From positions 101,539,845-101,603,844 of the forward strand of contig OZ026514.1 in the NCBI GenBank assembly GCA_964019695.1: a stretch of DNA of 64,000 bases, in the 5' to 3' direction. Origin of the DNA: Loripinus fragilis. Its lineage: Eukaryota; Mollusca; Bivalvia; Lucinida; Lucinidae. The notes below the pieces were generated by a model that saw nothing but the letters and a program-made list of their open reading frames with translations, was not told the origin of the DNA and searched no databases. Made by a program: the position numbers and the translations under genes. Shown piece by piece: positions 62,345-64,000 of the stretch; within the stretch, counting starts at the first letter, position 1; every line of letters starts with the position of its first letter.

Positions 62345-64000
62345 ACAGGCGCGACCCTTACAAAATAGTGAAAATTTTGTACTATCTCAAAATGGGGTAA
62401 GAAAATAATTTTTTAGCAAAATTATTTGTTCCACTCATCAAAAGAAACATTTCTTCAACATTTGGGGCAATTTTTGGAAAAATGAATTTTTGACGGAAAA
62501 TCGACAGGCGCGGACCTTACAAAATAGTGAAAATTTTGTACTATCTCAAAATGGGGTAAGAAAATATTTTTTGGCAAAATTATTTGTTCCACTCATCAAA
62601 TGAAACATTTCTACAACATTTGGGGCAGTTTTTGGAAAATTGAATTTTTGACGGAAAATCGACAGGCGCGGACCTTTCAAAATAGTGAAAATTTTGTACT
62701 ATCTCAAAATGAGGTAAGAAAATATTTTTTGGCAAAATTATTTGTTCCACTCATCAAAAGAAACATTTCTACAACATTTGGGGCAGTTTTTGGAAAATTG
62801 AATTTTTGACGGAAAATCGACAGGCGCGGAACTTTAAGTTACAAAATAGTGAAAATTTTGTACTATCTCAAAATGGGGTAAGAAAATATTTTTTGGCAAA
62901 ATTATTTGTTCCACTCATCAAAAGAAACATTTCTATAATATTTGAGGCAGTTTTTGGAAAATTGAATTTTTGATAGAAAATCGACAGATGTGGACCTTAC
63001 AAAATAGTGAAAATTATGTACAATCTCAAAATGGGGTAAAGAAATGTTTTTGGCAAAACTATTTGTTCCAATAAATCAAAAGAAACATTTCTATAACATT
63101 TGAGCCAGTTTTTGGAAAATTGAATTTTTGGCGGAAAATCAACAGGCACGGACCTTACAAAATAGTGAAAATTTTGTACTATCTTCAAACGGGGTAAGAA
63201 AATATTTTTTGGCAAAATTATTTGTTCCACTCATCTAAAGAAACATTTCTACAATATTTGAGGCAGTTTTTGGAAAATTGAATTTTTGACGGAAAATTGA
63301 CAGGCGCGGACCTTACAAAATAGTGAAAATTTTGTACTATCTCAAAATGGGGTAAGAAAATATTTTTTGGCAAAATTATTTGTTCCACTCGTCAAAAGAA
63401 ACATTTCTACAACATTTGAGACACTTTTTGGAAAATTGAATTTTTGACATAAATCGACAGGTGCGGACCTTACCAAATGTTGAAAATTTTGTACTATCTC
63501 AAAATGGGGTAAGAAAATATTTTTTGGCAAAATTATTTGTTCCAATCATCAAAAGAAACATTTCTACAACATTTGAGGCAGTTTTTGGAAAATTGAATTT
63601 TTAAAGGAAAATCGACAGGCACGGACCTTACAAAATAGTGAAAATTTTGTACTATCTCAAAATGGGGTAAGAAAATATTTTTTGGCAAAATTATTTGTTC
63701 CACTCATCAAAAGAAACATTTCTACAACATTTGAGAAACTTTTTGGAAAATTGAATTGATGACATAAAATCGACAGGCGCGGACCTTACCAAATAGTGAA
63801 AATTTTGTACTATCTCAAAATGGGGTAAAGAAATGTTTTTGGCAAAACTATTTGTTCCAATCATCAAAAGAAACATTTCTATAACGTTTGAGCCAGTTTT
63901 TGGAAAATTGAATTTTTGGCGGAAAATCGACAGGCACGGACCTTACAAAATAGTAAAAATTTTGTACTATCTCAAAATGGGGTAAGAAAATATTTTTTGG
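62345..64000. repeat. Start of higher-order repeat unit C (cut by window end)
   Basis: The variant order of unit A resumes here at a shift of 59,497 bp. The 164 bp monomer is at 62820, the AATAAATC-bearing monomer follows, then the GGTGCGG and GATGACATAAAATCG monomers. At 63931 the monomer start reads GGCACGG as in the mini-unit (about 2220), while units A and B read GGCGCGG at the equivalent sites (about 4434 and 33551). Only ten to eleven monomers are visible. Confidence 0.88.

Larger units (their letters stand above)
1..64000. repeat. Satellite DNA array, 158 bp monomer, spans whole window
   Basis: The entire window is a head-to-tail array of an AT-rich monomer. Landmarks such as ACAGGCGCGG, GTACTATCTC, TTTGTTCCACTCATC and GAAACATTTCT recur every 156-159 bp from first base to last, giving about 405 copies. 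All copies have the same orientation; I saw no inverted block and no stretch over about 30 bp that cannot be placed in the monomer. Consensus GC is about 32%. Most copies are 156-159 bp; recurrent exceptions are 126, 147 and 164 bp. Such arrays are typical of eukaryotic centromeric or heterochromatic DNA; a centromeric role here is inference. Family and species are not recognised. Confidence 0.98.

Noticed and set aside
1..64000. CRISPR array, because of regular repeats
   Set aside because: There are no unique spacers between short repeats. The whole 158 bp period is repeated, with variation spread across it, which is satellite structure.
1..64000. Assignment to a named satellite family or species (for example plant, bivalve or insect satellites with a 158-160 bp period)
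   Set aside because: Monomer length alone is not diagnostic and I could not recall a matching sequence. A search of the consensus against a repeat database and raw genome reads would decide this.
1..64000. tRNA, rRNA or telomeric repeats
   Set aside because: I saw no sequence resembling these on either strand; every landmark inspected belongs to the satellite monomer.

Overview
The whole 64 kb window is tandemly repeated satellite DNA. I see no gene, RNA gene, transposon or unique spacer in it. The basic unit is an AT-rich monomer of 158 bp (about 32% GC, counted on a consensus read by eye). All copies run head to tail in one orientation, about 405 in total. This is eukaryotic satellite organisation of the kind found at centromeres or in large heterochromatic blocks. 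I do not recognise the family and cannot name the species.

The monomers are not interchangeable. They form an ordered set of variants that recurs as a very long higher-order repeat (HOR). With each monomer started at its ACAG, the layout is: an 18-monomer mosaic mini-unit (1-2847); HOR unit A (2848-31964, 29,117 bp, about 185 monomers); HOR unit B (31965-60923, 28,959 bp, the same order minus exactly one monomer); nine extra monomers (60924-62344); and the start of unit C (62345-64000). A and B look about 99.9% identical (roughly twenty substitutions seen by eye), whereas neighbouring monomers differ at many sites.

Each large unit contains smaller repeats: 27-monomer blocks of about 4,234 bp (11031-15263 and 15264-19497), a related 35-monomer block (5537-11030), a 15-monomer block (20602-22975) that restarts at 22976, and 5- and 4-monomer steps (796 and 632 bp) inside 22976-25673. 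A distinct island of six divergent monomers lies at 25674-26613. Monomers of odd length (126, 147 and 164 bp) recur at fixed places and mark the lineages.

The most informative points are: the size and near-identity of the 29 kb unit; hybrid monomers that locate unequal crossover points; the confinement of all four consensus CpGs to about 24 bp around the monomer boundary, where the variant classes differ mostly by transitions like those from 5-methylcytosine decay; and two short dyads per consensus monomer with no CENP-B box.
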